Origin: Hormiphora californensis | Lineage: Eukaryota; Ctenophora; Tentaculata; Cydippida; Pleurobrachiidae | Direction: 5' to 3' | DNA length: 64,000 nt | Assembly (NCBI GenBank): GCA_020137815.1 | Contig: CM035358.1 | Location: 3,024,292-3,088,291, forward strand | Part shown: positions 26,401-56,607 of the stretch, in pieces | Layout: each line of letters starts with the position of its first letter | How positions within the stretch are numbered: the stretch's first letter is position 1 | Position numbers and translations under genes: made by a program | Notes under the pieces: model-generated | What the model was told of the DNA's origin: nothing | What the model saw: the letters and a program-made list of their open reading frames with translations, nothing else | Databases searched by the model: none

Positions 26401-28115
26401 GCCAAAGATGTGGTGTACAGAGCTTGTTTTGTGAAACCCGTCTTTTTGAAAAAGAGGGGAATTCCCTGTATCTCAAAAACGGGTGATCGTAGAGACCTGG
26501 GACCAAGCTTAATCGATTCAGAAGGTCCGATTTTGGGGGGGTCTTCTGAGAGACATTTTGCTCCTATTCCAACCGTTCTTGCTGTAATTGCAAAAAACCA
26601 ATTCTATGAAAAGGGGGAACAACTCTATTGCAGTAGCCTACTTCGGGCTGATTTCCCCCTTACTTGCTGATACCTTTTTCGCAATTACAGCAAAAACGGT
26701 TGGAGTAGGAGCAAAATGTCTCTCAGAAGACCCCCCCAAAATCGGACCTTCTGAATCGATTAAGCTTGGTCCCAGGTCTCTACGATCATCCGTTTTTGAG
26801 ATACGGGGAATTTCCCTCTTTTTCAAAAAGACGGGTTTCACAAAACAAGCTCTGTACACCGCATCTTTAGCGGGAAAGTTCCAAAATTTTTGGGCTACAT
26901 AGATAATCGTTTTGAGCAACTATTTCCAGATTTTCATCTCTAATGAAGCATGGGAACATTCTCAGCCAGCGTGTCAAAGAAGCAAAAAAGTAAACCCTTC
27001 TCATGGCCAGAAATAAGCTCCATTTCAAAAATCCTTCTTTGGGCTTAATCACCTTTATATTCTCTTCAAATTCCAAGAATTTAATGTTTCTATCTCAAAA
27101 AAAGTGTTCTTGAGGTTAAAAATTCCAACAAAAATTGAAAAAACGCCACTTTGAAAATAGGCTGTAGCAAAAATATGAATTCGACTTTAGGGCTAAAATT
27201 GCATATTTGAGGTCCATTTTGTATGGCTTAAACCTTGGTTAAGTCATTTGGTTGGGCACTCGATGATGAAAAACGCCAGGTGTACCCTTAATCGCCCGGC
27301 AGGGCGATTAAACTGGTTTAAATCCCGACGCCGATCCCGAGGCGCCAGCCGAGGGTGAGGGGGAGGTGATTTAAACCTATAACGCGATAGGCTAACAAAC
27401 GTTCATATTTTATGAAACCCGATAGCAATTACACACAAATAAGAGACACAACACAAGGTGAAACAGACTAGGACTGCTGGCAATTAGTCAACAGACACCC
27501 TGAAAATGTGTGTAGACTTAGTGTCTACTGTTCCTAACATGTTCGAGAAAGAGAGAGAAAGATTAGGGGCAATACACATGTGATTCTTTTCACTCCTTAT
27601 GAGAGAGATAACATTGAAACGTGTTGCAGACATGTTTCCCCTTTCTTTTGTTGACAGAACTGTGTGTTTACACACATTTTCAATACTTAGAATTTTACAC
27701 GCATGTTATTCAAATGAAGAGAAACGCGTGAAAAAGGGAACTGGTCTGTCAAACTGCGAGGAGGGTGTTAAATCTCCCAGCTGGCGGTTATCATGTGCGC
27801 GCAAATTCTTCAAACGACTGATAAATCTGCTATCGGGTTTCATAAATAAATAACCTGCCAGTGGGAAATAATCTGCCGCTGGACTGGCTGTTTACTGAGA
27901 GCGCGCTAGTGGGACTTCTCGCCACTGGCGCATTATTTAAGTTAGCAGGGTATATAATACAATATCCATTCAAAAAATTATGTATCCACATTTCTCTACT
28001 ATTAATAGGGGGAATTTAATCTCAGTAAAATCAAATACCTCACCAAACTAAGATATCGATAAATACTTACAGATAAATGTGATCCGACTTGACTTAACCA
28101 GGTCTGATTGACAAA
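18256..28115 (-). CDS. Probable upstream exons of the RING-finger gene (four phase-0 exons)
   Basis: Four minus-strand segments have good acceptors and donors, lengths that are multiples of 3, and phase 0 at both ends: 28115-28071 (FVNQTWLSQVGSHLS), 25278-25150 (starting NRTSRGGYANESCPHEARHW), 22028-21855 (with the Ser/Pro/Arg stretch RRRSPSPNRSSPK) and 18774-18256. The last encodes about 173 residues with a heptad-like segment (LLQQEKLKHLEKQIRDVNQS) and a Ser/Gly-rich part, ending at CGRYF. Shared phase makes a single gene likely, continuing to the RING exons at 13511-12290, but at least one linking exon may be missing and the start is not seen. Alternatively they belong to two genes. The Ser/Pro stretch and coiled coil suggest a regulatory or scaffold region; no family is recognised. 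Confidence 0.45.
18985..19058. repeat. (GA)n microsatellite
   Basis: A 74-bp, nearly pure GA tract inside a longer purine-rich region. Confidence 0.95.
20790..20911. repeat. Tandem repeat with unit CCATGGCAACCAAGACC
   Basis: Five to six degenerate copies alternating CCATGGCAACCAAGACCCAG and CCAATGGCAACCAAATACA. The minus-strand open frames with repeated GCHW/WLPL residues only mirror this repeat. Confidence 0.85.
23415..23478. repeat. (TA)n microsatellite
   Basis: About 64 bp of pure TA repeat. Confidence 0.95.
24257..24321. repeat. Near-perfect 65-bp palindrome
   Basis: Two 32-bp arms, the left starting GGGATGTAAAATATAATG, are exact inverted complements around a single central base. It would form a very stable hairpin. 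It may be a small MITE remnant; no clear target duplication is seen. Confidence 0.88.
25340..25530. mobile_element. Inverted-repeat MITE, copy A
   Basis: An ~190-bp element with imperfect long terminal inverted repeats. The left end is CATAAACTCTGGCCACTGGC followed by GCGTTAT; the right end is its inverse. Inside are further small hairpins (CCCAGCGTGCCGCTGGG; TTATCCGCCGCTGGCGGATAA). It lies ~60 bp upstream (minus-strand sense) of the candidate exon at 25150-25278. A related copy is split by another element at 25911-27404. Confidence 0.75.
25911..27404. mobile_element. Inverted-repeat MITE, copy B, split by a nested palindromic element
   Basis: Left part 25911-25981 and right part 27292-27404 together resemble copy A at 25340-25530. 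Shared features are GGCGCGTTAT near the left end, ACTGGAGTTTA before the break, and AACTGGTTTAAATC with GATCCCGAGGCG after it, ending CCTATAACG. The outer ends GAACGTTTGT...ACAAACGTTC are inverted. Between the halves sits the 1.3-kb palindrome. Confidence 0.75.
25986..27287. mobile_element. 1.3-kb near-complete palindromic element with TTAA target duplication
   Basis: The sequence from GGGTACACCTGGCGTTTTTC reads almost identically on the opposite strand from the other end; the arms are ~620 bp each with a short centre near 26590-26690. It is flanked by TTAA (25982-25985 and 27288-27291). Comparison with MITE copy A shows the uninterrupted site, so this is an insertion with TTAA duplication, as for piggyBac-type transposition. 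It encodes no transposase; the open frames in the arms are mirror images of one another. Confidence 0.85.
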
Positions 28116-28154
28116 CTGAAAGTAAAAACCCATCCTACAGATACAGGGGTGGGT

Positions 28155-28238
28155 AATCAGCTAGTTAGACACTGATTCAGACAACGGCTGGAAGGGAATC
28201 AGCTAGTTAGACACTGATTCAGACAACGGCTGGAAGGG
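28155..28238. repeat. 42-bp unit repeated twice in tandem
   Basis: The unit beginning AATCAGCTAGTTAGACACTG occurs twice back to back, followed by the start of a third (GGGAATCAGCT). Confidence 0.9.
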
Positions 28239-28721
28239 AATCAGCTTGTGCCGGCAAGGGTCAGATAGCGGGCTACCAAGGGATCAGGGCGAGACTGCAA
28301 GAACTATAGGGACTACAGTGCAGGCAAGTATGGTGGTCAACCGACAGAAAAACAGAAGGGCACAAGGGTAAAAAACTGATGTAATTGTATAAAATGTCCA
28401 TGGACTGGCAAGTTGGAATGCGTGACACAAGTTAGGACAATATGTTTTTGTCTCCCTGAAGTAAACGTAAATGTTGGCCAGCCTTTCCAGTAGAATGCTG
28501 ACATTACATTACCTCTCTCACTAGTCGAGAGAAAGAGAAATAGAGAGAGAGAGAGAAAGGGAGAAAGGGTGAGAGAGCGAGAGGTCAGAGGGAGAGGTAG
28601 AAAGATAGCGAGAGACAACCCGCCAATTTAACGAAGAACGATTGACAAACTACACACACACAAGATGATGTGAGAAACAGGAAGAAGAGTAAACAGGAAT
28701 TAACAAAAGAATAAGTGAGAG

Positions 28722-28773
28722 CAGAGAGAGAGAGCAGAGAGAGAGAGCAGAGAGAGATTTAGAGACTGTGAGA

Positions 28774-28857
<84 letters not shown>

Positions 28858-28869
28858 GAGAGAGATAGA

Positions 28870-28948
<79 letters not shown>

Positions 28949-28985
28949 TGAGAGAGAGAAGGAGAGAGAGAGAGAGAGAGATAAT

Positions 28986-29016
<31 letters not shown>

Positions 29017-29030
29017 AGCATAGAGAGAGA
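28722..29030. repeat. Long (GA)n-rich block
   Basis: About 300 bp of GA repeat with AT and GTGA interruptions. The long Ser-Leu open frames across it on the minus strand are repeat artefacts. Confidence 0.95.
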
Positions 29031-30399
29031 AGAAATTATGACTAAACAAAATGACTACTCGGTAGATCACCACAGGTACTGCAAATACACACGTAACTTT
29101 AAAACACCCATTAACTGTGTACACGTGCAATTAAACTTGTATTACAATTCTAATACAATAGGCCTGAACTAAACTGTAACCATGACTACACATCCAGAAA
29201 TGACATCAGACGGGGAGACTGTTGCTAAGAGACGTAATTCATGACATCAGACATAAGGAGCTAAGATACGGAACTGTAGGACTGATGCGTTAACATACGG
29301 AACTGAAGCACTAACATACGGAACTGAAGCACTATAAGACATATAGTCATATCTCTCTTGAGGCATCCGCGTGTAGCATGATAACATAGCGGGTAATTGT
29401 AAAGCTGAATATGTAGAAATATGAATTATCATATTTTATCATGACAAACAACGTTCGTCCCGTTTTAAACAAACCAGGAAGTGCATGGAATCAGTTCAGA
29501 AATAAGGAAAATCTATTCAGGGGCGTATTCAGTGTGGGCGTGTCTAGATAATTAAACTAGTCATGGTCGACCATTATGGAAAACTAATTATTATCGCACA
29601 AGGGTTGACACATTTAACACAAGAAAGATCAGATTGAGTTTATGATGACGATTCAGATGATCAAGAAAATTATCCCCCAACCATCCATTCATGCTTGCTC
29701 GTTACAAGTTTTCTCAATTTTTAACTTTCTTTCTCACTCTATCGCTCTCATCACTTCTAATATCTTTCTAAATTTCTCCTCTCTCTATCTCTCTTTTCCA
29801 TTATATTTCTCTCGCTCCGGGCTCCCTCTCTTTCTCGCCTCGTGGCGGCAAGCAATTACAAGAAATAATGTTGCAATAAACAATTTCAAATGCCATACAA
29901 CACAATCACACGTGCACGCTCTAATCGGCATCATCAACAATCTGATCTCTCTGTTTCATTATCTCGAAATCTCGACCTGTCTCTATCTGTCTCTATAGTC
30001 TATCTGTCTCTCTCTCTGTCTCTCTCCTTCTTTTTTCTATCTAACTCGCTGTCTTTCTCCCTCTCTCTTTCTTTCTCCCTGTCGTTCTCAATTTTTCTTT
30101 ATCTTTCTCGCTCTCCTTTTTTTTCTCGTTCTACTCCATTTCCGCTTATATCGGATCAATCACTAAACTAATCTACCATTTGTTCCTTTCTGTGCCCATT
30201 TAACAGGAAACTAATTGGTTGGGGAGTAGGCCAGTTGTGTCGCTCACAATTGTTGTCTGCTCAAGTTAAAATAATGGCACATAGAACATTTCGTGGAACA
30301 TCTGAGAAATACTAGGAGCAGTGCAAAAAAAATAAATTACAAGCAATTACAATGTAAGTAGGTTGTCAACATCTAGACAAGATAGTAATCACGACAGAG

Positions 30400-30401
<2 letters not shown>

Positions 30402-30475
<74 letters not shown>
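30402..30475. repeat. (GA)n microsatellite
   Basis: A 74-bp GA tract. Confidence 0.95.
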
Positions 30476-30479
<4 letters not shown>

Positions 30480-31025
30480 ATGCTAATAAGAAGCCATACA
30501 TTGGCAGCACAAGAAATAATGCTTTAGTTCAAGACACCTACTGCATTGTGCTGTCTCCAAACCAAATTATGCATGTTTTGCAGTAGTATCGATACGATGA
30601 GTTTAGCGCTATACCACGTTTTCATAAAAATGTTGGCAGGCACAGTCTTTCAGAAAATACAGACTTAATACGAGTTATATAACAGTCAAAAAGATAATGA
30701 ATCTCTACAAATTAAATATAACATCACATACAATATAAGAGAAGGAAACATCACGGCCAACTGAAGAGCGTTGTTCTACTTAGGTAGAATTCGAGCAATA
30801 TTTCCCATGGACATGTATTTTAAACCAAAGTACAAAAAAATACACAGATTTCAAGTTCTCTCGAACATACTGAATACTCTCTAACTATCGAAATTCTCCC
30901 ACACATTCTAGTTCTGCAGAAAGAGAGAAAGAGAAAGATAGTTTTAAGTTCTAACAGATATCCTGCATCTGGTTGGCTAATGGAAAACTGTGTCGACCAC
31001 AATCTTCCGTCTTTCTCTCTCTCTC

Positions 31026-31056
<31 letters not shown>

Positions 31057-31317
31057 CTCTCTCTCCACATCACGTCATTACCAGATGACTAAATAACAGC
31101 CATCTATATTAACCTCTCTTTCTATCTCTTTTTAAGTGATGATCCCCATCATCATTATGTGTCGCCAAGGAGAAATCACTATACAGTTACACGGAAATTG
31201 TTCATATATTTCTCTCCTCAGGCTGTATTAAACAGAATACAAAACGACCCGATTACCATTACAGACAGAAAACAACAAAAATGACGGCATTTTCACGATA
31301 GTGTATTTTCCCATCAT

Positions 31318-35879
<4,562 letters not shown>

Positions 35880-36365
35880 GTCTAGAAATATTCTTTTTGT
35901 TTGTTTGGTAGATTAGCCATATCGCTGATTAGGTGATATCGACAAGCATTCGGACTTGTATCTGCAACCTGTGTGTCCAATGGGAAAACGTTAAAATCTG
36001 GGTGCCTTTCATTGCTAACAATTCGTAGTTTTAGCGCGCGCGACGGGTTAGGGCTATCCGTTAGGGTCTGGTAAGGGTTTGGTTTGAGGTTATCGGTTAG
36101 GGCTATCGATTCTCTATCAATTACCATTTACCGTTTAGTTTATTCCAATTGGCCATGTGGTTGCGTGGCTATAGCCGTTTGAAAAAAGTTGGTATACCGT
36201 ATAAGTGTACTCTTTTAGTAGCGCACACCTGTAAACAGGCCGCAAGGCACCCAGATTATAATCGCGCCCTGTCCAATGCCCTCGACCCGTCCTTGAAGCG
36301 ATTCGTGAAGAATCTACACTTTTATCGTGTCAGTGCTCAGTGCCTCCAAAATAAGGGATACTGTC

Positions 36366-36765
36366 TATGGCGGCGCATTGACGCAAAATCAAAAAAGTAA
36401 AAAACGTGAAAAAAAATAAAAAACATGTTTCAAAAAACATGTTTTTAAAAAAATATGTTTTCGAAAAATTTGATTTTGCGTCAATGCGCCACGTAAGCCG
36501 GCTCAATGACGCAAAATCATGTTTTCGAACATTTTGATTTTGTGTTAATGCGCCACGTCGCCGGCTCAATGACGCAAAATCAACATTTCGAAAACATGTT
36601 TTTTTTCCGAAAATTTTGATTTTGCGTCAATGCGCCACGTGGCGCATTGACGCAAAATCAAAATTTTCGAAAAAATGTTTTTTTAAAAACATGTTTTTTG
36701 AAACACGTTTTTTTATTTTTTTCATGTTTTTATTTTTTTTGATTTTGCGTCAATGCGCCGCCATA
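36366..36765. mobile_element. 400-bp hairpin MITE nested in the larger element
   Basis: Ends TATGGCGGCGCATTGACGC / GCGTCAATGCGCCGCCATA are inverted. They are flanked by TACTGTC (36359-36365 and 36766-36772), a 7-bp target duplication. The interior repeats the motif GCGCATTGACGCAAAATC in both orientations together with long A and T runs. Confidence 0.8.
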
Positions 36766-37808
36766 TACTGTCAGATACAAAAGTCTGAGTTCTATCAAGG
36801 ATATCAGAAGACAGAAGCATCGGGTATGGCGGTCGCAGGAATCTCTCCAGCTATTTTTGCTGTTTCTAAAAGAATCTTTGACAAGTCTAGCTCTTCTGTT
36901 GTTCTGATATTTGTATTTATGGTCGAATAGAACCTTTTTCCTGCACAAAACAAGCCAAAAATAGTCGTATCGTGCCGCAAAAATGAAAAATTCAGGTTTA
37001 AAAAAATTAGTTGGCATACGTTGCAGGCCCCTTATAATATAATATAAGGGGCCTGGAGGGAATACCGCGCTAGGGGGGAATACATAATCAATCATATCTC
37101 CGGTTCCAGATAAGGTACAGAAATCGTTTTGGTAGCGTTGGAAAGAGGAAGATAACAGCTTTCAAATGCAACCGGTTTCAGGTCTCTATCTTATCAGGAA
37201 CAGGAGATATGAACCAAACTCCGCAAAATCGAGTGCGGTAAAATCAAAATTTGAATGAAATTTTTAAAAAGGTGTCCCTGCAAGAATCTGTGACGTCACT
37301 TTTTGAAAACAACCCATCTTTCAACGGCTATTGCTCAGCCTCCTTAAGTCCAATTAACTTCTCTCAAAAACAGCAAGGTAGATAATCGTCAGATCTAACA
37401 ACTGGTGAAAGAATCAAGTCAAACGGACTTCAGGAGCCAAAGTTATAAGCACCGCCGTTTTTTCGACCGCAAAGTTATCTTCGACCCAGCCGGGATCAGG
37501 CCAAACGCGCGCGCGGCATTCCCTCCAGTCCCCTCGTTGCGGGGGTGCGCGCATGAGGGGGCTGCAGCGCATTCCAAAAAAATTAGAAGTGTGGAAAAAA
37601 GTAAAATTTTAACATTTTTAAATGTTTTTAAGAAACAAATGCAGCGAGGAGTTTAAAAATATCGCCGCGTACGTAAAATAAATCCGCGCGGCGTGATAAA
37701 ATACATTCTGGTCTAGCGCCGCGGCTGAACAAAATCAAAAATCGAAACTCACGTTTTTTCAGATTTTCCATTTTTTGTTGGCCAGCGTTAAAAATTAAAA
37801 TCGGCCAG

Positions 37809-38751
37809 CGTTAAAATCTGGGTGTTTTGGGAGTGCTGACAAACGTTTTTTTAGGGTTAGGGCTAAAGTAGGGTTAGGGTTGGGGTTTGGGTTGGGGTTA
37901 GGCCTTGACATTCCCTACCAGATAAACTTTGAATCAGCCAAAACGGTTGAGTGGTTTGGCGGTTAGAGCCATTTTAGTGAATCAACTTTTTTGGCAGCGC
38001 GCACCTGTAAACAGACCTCCAAACACCCAGATCGTAACGGCGCCCGTTAAAATCTGGGTGTTTTGGGAGTGCTGACAAACGGTTTTTAGGGTTAGGGCTA
38101 AAGTAGGGTTAGGGTTAGGGTTTGGGTTGGGGTTAGGCCTTGACATTCCCTACCATATAAACTTTGAATCAGCCAAAACGGTTGAGTGGTTTGGCGGTTA
38201 GAGCCATTTTAGTGAATCAACTTTTTTGGCAGCGCACACCTGTAAACAGACCTCCAAACACCCAGATCGTAACGGCGCCCGTTAAAATCTGGGTGTTTTG
38301 GGAGTGCTGACAAACGGTTTTTTAGGGTTAGGGCTAAAGTAAGGTTAGGGTTGGGGTTTGGGTTGGGGTTAGGCCTTGACATTCCCTACCAGATAAACTT
38401 TGAATCAGCCAAAACGGTTGAGTGGTTTGGCGGTTAGAGCCATTTTAGTGAATCAACTTTTTTGGCAGCACGCACCTGTAAACAGACCTCCAAACACCCA
38501 GATCGTAACGGCGCCCGTTAAAATCTGGGTGTTTTGGGAGTGCTGACAAACGGTTTTTAGGGTTAGGGCTAAAGTAGGGTTAGGGTTGGGGTTTGGGTTG
38601 GGGTTAGGCCTTGACATTCCCTACCATATAAACTTTGAATCAGCCAAAACGGTTGAGTGGTTTGGCGGTTAGAGCCATTTTAGTGAATCAACTTTTTTGG
38701 CAGCACGCACCTGTAAACAGGCCTCCAAACACCCAGATCGTAACGACGCCC
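37809..38751. repeat. Four tandem ~236-bp units rich in GGGTTAGG
   Basis: Units begin at 37809, 38045, 38280 and 38516. Each starts CGTTAAAATCTGGGTGTTTTG and ends CCAAACACCCAGATCGTAACG, so the ends are near-inverted, with a telomere-like GGGTTAGGGTTGGGGTTTGG stretch inside. The units are nearly identical. The first ~10 bp match the ends of the surrounding element. Confidence 0.9.
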
Positions 38752-39385
38752 TTTTTTGTTCTCCAAAATCCAAATTTTTGAAAAGGCAAAAGCGCTGTCT
38801 TATCCCGGGGGCCAGCAGCGTTTGCCAATCCAAATTTGAACTCTCTTTTACGTCGTTTTTGATAATTGTCGATATCTCGCATCACAGACAAGGTAGAGAC
38901 ACCAAAATTGGTTACCCCGGCTATTTTTTGGCGGTGAAAACGATGGAAGCATCCATTTTAATCCACAAAACACAGATTTTGCTGCAGAGCAATTTTATGA
39001 AAGTTAAAATAATGTCATAATTACGTCATAACTAATGAACGAGACAGAATTAGAAATTTTCGATACCGTAGCAATGGTCCTGATGGTACTCGGGCGTGAT
39101 TATAATCTGGGTGCCTTGCAGCCTGTTTACAGGTGCACGCTACCAAAAGAGTACACTTAGACCGACTTTTTTCAAACGGCTATAGCCACGCAACCACATG
39201 GCCAATTTGAGTAAACTAAACGGTATCTGTTAGAGAATCGATAGCCCTAACCGATAACCCCAAACCAAATTAAACCCTAACCAGACCCTAACGGATAGCC
39301 CTAACCCGTCACACGCACCAAAACTACGAATTGTTAGCAATGAAAGGTACCCAGATTTTAACGTTTTCCATGGCCGTACTCCTAG

Positions 39386-46006
<6,621 letters not shown>

Positions 46007-46201
46007 ACGAGCCACTTTTTGTTGGCAAATGGCAAGACGTTTTATTATTACTGACGAGAAAATGATTTATATGGTTTAAAATGGTTTTAGTTTTTACGTG
46101 TTTTTATAGTTTACAGTTTTATCTGATTCAATTATTTTTTTTTCTAATCACTTCAATCGATATTATATTACTAAAAGGTCTTCCTATCAGCAAACACAGC
46201 C

Positions 46202-47407
46202 ATGGGGAAGCACGGGTTTATGACACCAAAAGCCATATCAAACCGGATCAAGTCGAAGGGACTTCAAAAACTCAAGTTCTACTGTCAAATGTGTGAAAAA
46301 CAATGTCGAGATGAGAACGGCTTCAAATGTCACACAATGTCGGAGTCTCACCAACGGCAACTTCTACTTTTCGGGGAAAACTCCAAGAAGTATCTGGACG
46401 ACTTTTCCATGGACTTCAAGAACGAGTACGTTAAGTTGCTAAAGCACCGGTTTAACGGAAGGAGGGTATTGGCTAACCACGTGTATCAGGAGTATATCGC
46501 AGATAGGGAACACATCCATATGAACTCCACAAAGTGGACAACCCTAACTGGGTTCGTCACCTGGCTGGGACGCAAGGGTATCTGCAAGGTAGATGAAACG
46601 GAGAAGGGCTGGTTTGTCACCTACATTGATAGAGACCCGGAGGCAGCCAGTAAGAAGGAGAAGAAGACCAAGATGGCAGCAGATGATGAGGAAAGACAAG
46701 AGAGAATTCTGATGGATCAGATTGAGAGAGCACGTGCCCATACTACTGATACAGGACCCTCAACCAGTACAGAGCTGGAGAGGGCAGATTCTGAGGAGAA
46801 GGTGGTGTTTGCAATGCCAAAACCACTGGGTAGTGTCAAGAAGGTGGAGATCAACCTTGGAAAGAATGCTCTAAAGGCAGCTGATAGAGCAGCAAGGGAC
46901 GGTGATGATATGTCTGATACAATGTCTACTGTATCTTCAAAAAGTAGTAGCAGTAGGGGTAGCAGTAGGGGGAATGAAAAGAAGAGGTCGGCAATTGAAG
47001 AGCTGATGGCTGAGAACGAGGCTGGGAAGAAGAGAAAGAAGAAGAAGGATTCCTGGGTTTCAGAGGGGATTGTTGTCAAGATAATTACCAAGGACTTGGG
47101 TAAAGACTATTTCAAAGCAAAGGGTGTTATCGAGGAGGTGTTTGACACGTACGGGGTGAAGGTTAAGTTACTAAAACTCGGTAAAAAGATCAAGTTAGAT
47201 CAATCCCATCTAGAGACTGTGATCCCCCAAGTGGGCCGGGAGGTCCTGGTACTGAACGGGGCCTACGAGGGTGGCAGGGCCGTCCTGGACAAAATGAATG
47301 TTGATAAGTTTACTGTAGATGTGACTATGAGAAGTGGTCCTTTCAAGGGTCGTTCTGTTAGAGATATTCCCTATGAAGATGTGTCCAAATTACACTGTAA
47401 TGATTGA
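46202..47407 (+). CDS. KIN: KIN17 DNA/RNA-binding nuclear protein
   Basis: A single exon of 401 residues (human KIN has 393). KIN17 is a nuclear protein tied to DNA replication, repair and pre-mRNA processing. Seen: the conserved start MGKHGFMTPKAISNRIKSKG; a C2H2 zinc finger near residues 28-53 (CQMC...HTMSESH); the winged-helix KIN17 domain (QEYIADREHIHMNSTKWTTL, GFVTWLGRKGICKVDETEKG); a charged, Ser-rich middle with Lys-rich nuclear-localisation-like runs (KKRKKKKDSW); and the C-terminal tandem SH3-like/KOW module (VGREVLVLNGAYEGGRAVL, SGPFKGRSVRDIPYEDVSKL). The start is 195 bp after the AK stop, and a TTCCTATCAG acceptor-like site lies 11 nt upstream of the ATG, consistent with trans-splicing of a downstream operon gene. 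Lack of introns is unlike its neighbours AK and UBOX5. Confidence 0.95.
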   Translation: MGKHGFMTPKAISNRIKSKGLQKLKFYCQMCEKQCRDENGFKCHTMSESHQRQLLLFGENSKKYLDDFSMDFKNEYVKLLKHRFNGRRVLANHVYQEYIADREHIHMNSTKWTTLTGFVTWLGRKGICKVDETEKGWFVTYIDRDPEAASKKEKKTKMAADDEERQERILMDQIERARAHTTDTGPSTSTELERADSEEKVVFAMPKPLGSVKKVEINLGKNALKAADRAARDGDDMSDTMSTVSSKSSSSRGSSRGNEKKRSAIEELMAENEAGKKRKKKKDSWVSEGIVVKIITKDLGKDYFKAKGVIEEVFDTYGVKVKLLKLGKKIKLDQSHLETVIPQVGREVLVLNGAYEGGRAVLDKMNVDKFTVDVTMRSGPFKGRSVRDIPYEDVSKLHCND

Positions 47408-47552
47408 GAATCAGAATATAATACTCAGTTTACCAAGTTACATTATATTTCTATTTAAACATGACCAATAATTGAACAGTTCCAATCGTCTCATTCTTTT
47501 CTTGACTCACAATATCAAATGTTAACAAATTCTCCCTTTTTATAGGCTCTCC

Positions 47553-48293
47553 ATGGCGCCCTCAGCCTCCCTATCCTCCATCAAGGCGCTCCTCCCTGCC
47601 TCAGGATCCCTCCTGTTGGTCCGACCTAACGAGGTCGGGGTGACAAAAGATGACATTGTCGCTGTTCAGAGCATCTTCAAACCTGAACATGATGTTACCA
47701 TCCAGCTGGACAGTTTACTGGATTCTAAAACATACGACAATGACGTCATCGTGTATGGGGCGTTTGGTGTAAACCCTGCTGTTGATTTTGAAGTTACACA
47801 GAGGGTCATGAAGCCAGGCTCTATGGTTATCATTCTGGACAGTTCAGCTAATGCTTCTCTCTCAGTGGATTTCCTGATTAATGGGTTTATAGAGCCCAAG
47901 ACATTATCTGATACAATAACAACAGCCCGCCTGACACCCCACTCTCTGGGAGCAGCCACCACCGTAACACCAGCAGCAGCCCCCAAAGTATGGAAACTGG
48001 CTGGAGGGGCCGATGATCTTGATGATCTGATTGATCCTGACGAGCTGCTGACTGAGGAGGACAAGACTGTACCTGACAAGAAGACCTACACATGCGGGCC
48101 AAAGAGCGAGAAAAAGAAGGCATGTAAAAACTGTAGTTGCGGGTTTGCAGAGGAGCTGGCAGGGGCTCCTCCACCTGCTGTGAAGTCAGCATGTGGTAGT
48201 TGTTACCTTGGTGATGCGTTCAGATGTGCCAGTTGCCCATATTTGGGCATGCCTGCCTTCAAACCTGGCGAGAGTGTCAAGCTGGCTTTGTGA
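47553..48293 (+). CDS. CIAPIN1: Anamorsin (CIAPIN1/Dre2), cytosolic Fe-S assembly factor
   Basis: A single exon of 246 residues, shorter than human CIAPIN1 (312); the N-terminal methyltransferase-like domain is reduced. Anamorsin takes electrons from NDOR1 and feeds cytosolic iron-sulfur assembly. Seen: an N-terminal Rossmann-like region ([21 protein letters not shown]), an acidic linker ([13 protein letters not shown]), Fe-S motif 1 with four Cys ([16 protein letters not shown]) and motif 2, C-x2-C-x7-C-x2-C ([19 protein letters not shown]), ending [11 protein letters not shown]. All eight ligand cysteines are present. The ATG lies 145 bp after the KIN17 stop and 7 nt after TTTTTATAG, a good acceptor-like site. 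Single-exon structure and spacing support co-transcription with KIN17. Confidence 0.95.
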   Translation: MAPSASLSSIKALLPASGSLLLVRPNEVGVTKDDIVAVQSIFKPEHDVTIQLDSLLDSKTYDNDVIVYGAFGVNPAVDFEVTQRVMKPGSMVIILDSSANASLSVDFLINGFIEPKTLSDTITTARLTPHSLGAATTVTPAAAPKVWKLAGGADDLDDLIDPDELLTEEDKTVPDKKTYTCGPKSEKKKACKNCSCGFAEELAGAPPPAVKSACGSCYLGDAFRCASCPYLGMPAFKPGESVKLAL

Positions 48294-48492
48294 GGAGAGA
48301 TATAATAGTGTTTATTTGTGTTACATTTTCACATGTTTTTAAGCTGTCTAGATATATATCGTCTCTGCAGATATCCCCCCTGTTATTATCATTTGACTTC
48401 TTCGTTCTTTATCTCAGTATGACCAGTGGTCAATGACCGCTCTCATCCTATCTTTTTCTCTCAGTGATCCTATCCTCCTCTCTCAGTGATAC

Positions 48493-56430
<7,938 letters not shown>

Positions 56431-56607
56431 TTTGACTTATTTTTAATCGTAATTTATTATTTTTACTACTGTTTACTAAACGGGTTTTTTGTTACAAATT
56501 AAACGAATTCAGATATATTATGCTACCTAAACCTTTACTAACCATAACCTCCCCTCCCTCCCTAGCCATGTAGATACTCCTCCCTAGAACTACACACACA
56601 ACTCGTG

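Larger units (their letters stand above)
28116..31317. other. Gene-poor spacer
   Basis: No gene can be supported between the candidate exon at 28071-28115 and the end of PGGT1B. It holds a 42-bp direct duplication (28155-28238), a large GA-rich block (28720-29030), CT-rich DNA near 29995-30130, and (GA)n at 30402-30475. Confidence 0.5.
35983..39369. mobile_element. 3.4-kb long-inverted-repeat element filling the PGGT1B-AK divergent promoter
   Basis: The arms at 35983-36269 and 39092-39369 are inverted complements over ~280 bp with scattered mismatches; the left arm starts GGAAAACGTTAAAATCTGGG and the right arm ends AACGTTTTCC. A possible 3-bp duplication, ATG, flanks it. The arms hold telomere-like GGGTTAGGGCTATC units. 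Inside are a 400-bp hairpin element (36366-36765), GC-rich unique DNA near 37500 and a fourfold 236-bp array (37809-38751). No transposase is seen. It separates the start codons of PGGT1B and AK. Confidence 0.75.

Noticed and set aside
26196-27076. Several frames of 69-105 codons on both strands with similar peptides
   Set aside because: They are mirror images produced by the palindrome arms; no transposase or known domain is visible.
28650-29130. Minus-strand Ser-Leu repeat frames
   Set aside because: Artefacts of the GA block.
37861-38600. True interstitial telomere array
   Set aside because: TTAGGG-like runs are short and mixed with GGGTTGGGG and GGGTTTGGG inside 236-bp units, so this is a satellite or MITE unit rather than a telomere.
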